Below, piece after piece: positions 6,662-8,459 of a DNA stretch of 8,459 nucleotides; positions within the stretch are counted from its first letter, which is position 1, and every line of letters starts with the position of its first letter. The stretch is from an uncultured Dehalococcoidia bacterium (lineage in GTDB: Bacteria > Chloroflexota > Dehalococcoidia > Dehalococcoidales > UBA3254). Made by a program: the position numbers and the translations under genes. The DNA lies in the NCBI GenBank assembly GCA_903890885.1, contig CAITCX010000265.1:1-8459 (forward strand). The letters are read 5' to 3'. The notes below the pieces were generated by a model, which saw only the letters and a program-made list of their open reading frames with translations, was not told where the DNA came from and did not search any database.

Positions 6662-7806
6662 CTGGCAGCCTCCCTGATGGCATCCAGAATAACCTGCGGT
6701 TGATGTACAGTGCCGCCTGGATGCGGTAAAGAAACGGTTTTAACCCCACCAGCGCAGCGTTCTACTTCCAGAACAATCTGCCCCATATTCAATTCAGGCA
6801 CAATAAAGGCCCTGGTAGTCCTGGCTAATTCCCTGATTCGTTCTTCAGCAAAGGGCCATACCGTCATCAACTGTACCAGACCAACTTTAATGCCTTCCTG
6901 CCGCGCCAGGTCGATCGCCAGGCGGGCTATACGGGCTGAAATCCCATAGGAAACCACGATTATATCGGCGCCTTCAACCTGAAATTCTTTTAACTGGATG
7001 ATATCTGCATGATTAAGCTTGATCTTGTTCACCAACCGCCGAATCAGCTTGTCCTGAGCTTCCACAGTCATGACCGGATAACCCCGCTCATCATGGGTCA
7101 AACCGGTGGTGTGAAAATGGTAACCTTCTCCGGCAATCGCCATGGGCGGAATTAAATCTTTATCTGCCACATACGGCCAGTATTCATCGGGGGAAACGCT
7201 AGGTTTCTTGCGATTAAACAAATCGGCAGGCTTAATTTCAGGAATCACCAGTTTCTCGCTCATATGGCCGATGGCTTCATCCGCCATCACCAGCACCGGC
7301 AAGCGGTATTTTTCGGAAAGATTAAAAGCCCGGATGGTCAGATCGAACATTTCCTGGATGGTACTGGGAGCAACGGCGATAATTTCGTAGCTGCCGTGAG
7401 ACCCCCAGCGGGCCTGCATGATATCTGCCTGGGCTACACTGGTGGGCAACCCGGTAGACGGACCCGCTCGCTGGATATTCACCAGCACACAGGGAGTTTC
7501 CAGCATGACGCCCAAACCCAGATTTTCCATCATAAGACTGAAACCGGGCCCGGAAGTGGAGGTCATGGATTTTACACCTGCCCAGGATGCTCCCAGAATC
7601 GCGTTCATGGAGGCAATCTCATCTTCCATCTGAATATATGTACCGGCTACCTGAGGCAAACGGTCAGACATACGTTCAGCGATTTCAGTGGCCGGAGTAA
7701 TCGGGTAACCGGCAAAAAAACGGCAGCCGGCACTGATAGCTCCTTCGGCACAGGCAGTATCGCCATTCAGGAAATATTCACCGCAGAGAACACCTTTTTC
7801 AGCCAT
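6658..7806 (-). CDS. korA: 2-oxoacid:ferredoxin oxidoreductase alpha subunit
   Basis: A 382-residue alpha subunit of the OorA/KorA/VorB class. Conserved stretches are GYPITPATEIAE (33-44), the pyrimidine-side segment of the TPP fold; TSGPGFSLM (84-92); and QRAGPSTGLPT (112-122). These are shared by 2-oxoglutarate and 2-oxoisovalerate ferredoxin oxidoreductases. A C-terminal transketolase-like domain is suggested by the VVSYGISARIARLAI strand near residues 285-299. No extra N-terminal gamma domain is fused, consistent with a separate korC. The ATG start (7806-7804) has AAGGA six bases upstream and lies nine bases after the korD stop. Order ferredoxin-alpha-beta-gamma equals oorDABC of epsilonproteobacteria, which is the main reason for preferring 2-oxoglutarate as substrate. 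The enzyme could run oxidatively or, with low-potential ferredoxin, as a CO2-fixing 2-oxoglutarate synthase. Confidence 0.92.
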   Translation of the reverse strand: MAEKGVLCGEYFLNGDTACAEGAISAGCRFFAGYPITPATEIAERMSDRLPQVAGTYIQMEDEIASMNAILGASWAGVKSMTSTSGPGFSLMMENLGLGVMLETPCVLVNIQRAGPSTGLPTSVAQADIMQARWGSHGSYEIIAVAPSTIQEMFDLTIRAFNLSEKYRLPVLVMADEAIGHMSEKLVIPEIKPADLFNRKKPSVSPDEYWPYVADKDLIPPMAIAGEGYHFHTTGLTHDERGYPVMTVEAQDKLIRRLVNKIKLNHADIIQLKEFQVEGADIIVVSYGISARIARLAIDLARQEGIKVGLVQLMTVWPFAEERIRELARTTRAFIVPELNMGQIVLEVERCAGGVKTVSLPHPGGTVHQPQVILDAIREAAR

Positions 7807-7815
7807 GGAGTTTCC

Positions 7816-8085
7816 TTAATCTTTGTTGTTTTGGTCGTTTAAAACGATGCCAAACTCGGGGCAGATGACCTCACACAGGCCGCAGCCTAAACACTTGCTT
7901 TCGTCGGAAATAGCCGCCAGTGTATAACCTTTGGCATTTATTTCCTGGCTCATCACAAGCGCATCGCGTGGGCAGAACTCGACGCAATAACCACAACCTT
8001 TGCATCTGTCTCTGTCTATGGAGACTTTACTGGGTTTAGTAGCTTTAATTTTTTCATCAAAGGGTTTGCGCCATAATTTTGCCAT
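7816..8085 (-). CDS. korD: Two-cluster ferredoxin-like delta subunit of 2-oxoacid:ferredoxin oxidoreductase
   Basis: An 89-residue protein with two complete [4Fe-4S] motifs: CKGCGYCVEFCP (Cys28, 31, 34, 38) and CLGCGLCEVICP (Cys65, 68, 71, 75). The basic N-terminal tail and the insertion between the two motifs match OorD/KorD delta subunits rather than free clostridial ferredoxins, which are shorter. It is the likely electron exit from KorAB and, here, a plausible contact to the Hdr proteins. It is the first gene of the run; the ATG at 8085-8083 has an AGGT motif about nine bases upstream and lies about 58 bases from the predicted transcription start. Nine bases separate its stop from korA. 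A general ferredoxin role is the alternative, but the position makes the subunit role more likely. Confidence 0.9.
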   Translation of the reverse strand: MAKLWRKPFDEKIKATKPSKVSIDRDRCKGCGYCVEFCPRDALVMSQEINAKGYTLAAISDESKCLGCGLCEVICPEFGIVLNDQNNKD

Positions 8086-8127
8086 TGCGTCATTACCTGT
8101 AAAAATTTAGTCTGGATAAAAAAGCTT

Positions 8128-8173
8128 ACACCTTTGGTAGTATATAAAAATATTAACATATTACTATAGGTGT
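8128..8173. repeat. ACACCT/AGGTGT inverted repeat around the promoter, possible operator
   Basis: ACACCT at 8128-8133 and its complement AGGTGT at 8168-8173 face each other across the -10 region and predicted start site. The similarity extends imperfectly inward: TTGGTAGTATAT on one side against ATATTACTATA on the other. One copy abuts the -35 box and the other lies about ten bases after the predicted start, a typical place for a repressor or redox regulator to act. A third copy (TTTACACCTAAAT, core 8251-8256) lies further upstream. No known regulator motif is matched with confidence. Confidence 0.4.
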
Positions 8174-8178
8174 GACAA
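8150..8178 (-). promoter_or_regulatory. Predicted sigma-A-type promoter of the kor-hdr operon
   Basis: Reading the minus strand, TTGTCA (8178-8173) is separated by exactly 17 bases from TAATAT (8155-8150). Each box differs from the consensus (TTGACA, TATAAT) at one and two positions respectively. Transcription would begin near 8143, giving a leader of about 58 bases before korD. No other promoter of this quality was seen upstream of any gene in the run. Confidence 0.65.
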
Positions 8179-8258
8179 ACCAGATTGCCAGAAATCCAGC
8201 CAAAGCCCTGCTCGCAGCTTCTAAATGGGGCTTCTGTGAAGGTAATGTTTACACCTAA
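8172..8258 (+). CDS. Candidate 28-codon small ORF or gene remnant (doubtful)
   Basis: A GTG-started plus-strand frame of 28 codons, ending at TAA 8256-8258. Its predicted peptide (NPAKALLAASKWGFCEGNVY near the C-terminus) has a protein-like composition and the stretch is richer in G and C than its surroundings. There is no proper ribosome binding site at a normal distance, and the frame overlaps the -35 box of the minus-strand promoter. I do not recognise it. It may be chance, a short peptide, or the worn end of a lost gene. Confidence 0.15.
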   Translation: MTNQIARNPAKALLAASKWGFCEGNVYT

Positions 8259-8333
8259 ATTTGATAAATTTTCCTATAATGCGAAACTAAATGCCCTTAT
8301 CGAAAGGTGACTCCTTCTAAACCTGCGTATTCA

Positions 8334-8354
8334 TAAATCCTAAATCATAAATCA
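8334..8354 (+). repeat. Three tandem 7-base units TAAATC(C/A)
   Basis: TAAATCC, TAAATCA and TAAATCA follow each other without gaps at 8334-8340, 8341-8347 and 8348-8354. The copies lie in the AT-rich upstream region about 180 bases before the predicted operon promoter. Three copies are too few to call an iteron or an origin element. Confidence 0.55.
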
Positions 8355-8424
8355 ATTCGCCTCTTCACTCATCACTATTTGTGCATTGCAATACCTGTTA
8401 CCGTGTATTTAACCATTTAATAAA

Positions 8425-8453
8425 TTGACAACCCAGATGTGATTGGCTAAACT
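8425..8453 (+). promoter_or_regulatory. Possible promoter reading out of the window to the right
   Basis: TTGACA (8425-8430) is a perfect -35 box; TAAACT (8448-8453), 17 bases on, matches four of six -10 positions. It could drive a divergent gene beyond the right edge, but the weak -10 and the absence of any visible gene keep this tentative. Confidence 0.25.
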
Positions 8454-8459
8454 CGTATC

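Larger units (their letters stand above)
8179..8459. other. AT-rich upstream region without a recognised gene
   Basis: This stretch upstream of the operon promoter contains no long open frame. It holds a third ACACCT motif (8251-8256), an isolated TATAAT (8275-8280) with no well-spaced -35 box, a 21-codon plus-strand frame starting at ATG 8245 (ending TGA 8308-8310) with GAAGG too close to the start, an AAGCCC/GGGCTT inverted repeat (about 8203-8233) with a long loop, and the tandem heptamers at 8334-8354. Nothing resembles a riboswitch, tRNA or intrinsic terminator. Confidence 0.5.

Noticed and set aside
7264..7842. Plus-strand open frame of 192 codons opposite korA
   Set aside because: Antisense to a strongly conserved gene and rich in His, Gly and Thr as expected from a complementary frame; no motif or ribosome site.
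8203..8233. AAGCCC/GGGCTT inverted repeat as an intrinsic terminator
   Set aside because: The stem is only six pairs, the loop is nearly twenty bases and there is no T-run on either strand.
8233..8256. Rex-like operator from TGTGAA and TTTACA half-sites
   Set aside because: The half-sites are seven bases apart rather than the four expected for Rex, and one half-site is imperfect.
8248..8280. Plus-strand promoter using TATAAT at 8275-8280
   Set aside because: The nearest -35-like TTTACA leaves a 21-base spacer and TTGATA leaves only eight; neither spacing is usual.

Overview
The window holds one long operon-like gene run, all on the minus strand and read from right to left. It encodes a four-subunit 2-oxoacid:ferredoxin oxidoreductase (korD-korA-korB-korC) followed directly by a heterodisulfide-reductase-type electron-transfer module. 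That module consists of a very large FAD/iron-sulfur/NAD(P) fusion protein, an MvhD-like protein, an HdrC-HdrB (HdrD-like) fusion and the start of an HdrA cut by the left edge. No plus-strand gene is supported with confidence. I see no tRNA, rRNA, CRISPR array or insertion sequence.

The organism is most likely a strict anaerobe. Every intact protein is an iron-sulfur or thiamine-diphosphate redox protein of anaerobic metabolism, and the enzymes use ferredoxin. Strong Shine-Dalgarno sites, frequent TTG starts (three of eight genes), a sigma-A-like promoter and balanced base composition fit an anaerobic Firmicute of the Desulfotomaculum/Pelotomaculum/Syntrophomonas kind. That placement is inference; no taxonomic marker is present.

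Layout from right to left: 8459-8086 is an AT-rich leader with a good minus-strand promoter (8178-8150), repeated ACACCT motifs and a small tandem repeat. 8085-5207 is korDABC, in the gene order of oorDABC-type 2-oxoglutarate:ferredoxin oxidoreductases. 5214-1780 is the 1144-residue fusion. 1780-1409 is mvhD-like. 1354-212 is the HdrD-like protein. 207-1 is the HdrA N-terminus. Genes overlap or lie within about 20 bases of each other, except for gaps of 54 bases (mvhD to hdrD-like) and no more, so co-transcription is likely.

Working model (inference): the Kor enzyme oxidises a 2-oxoacid, probably 2-oxoglutarate, to acyl-CoA and CO2 and reduces ferredoxin, or runs in reverse to fix CO2. The Hdr module exchanges those electrons with NAD(H) or NADP(H), through the GltD-like part of the fusion, and with a third, unknown thiol/disulfide or other acceptor at the HdrD-like subunit. 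HdrA would be the flavin bifurcation site and MvhD the connector. This would tie a 2-oxoacid oxidoreductase genetically, and perhaps physically, to flavin-based electron bifurcation or confurcation.
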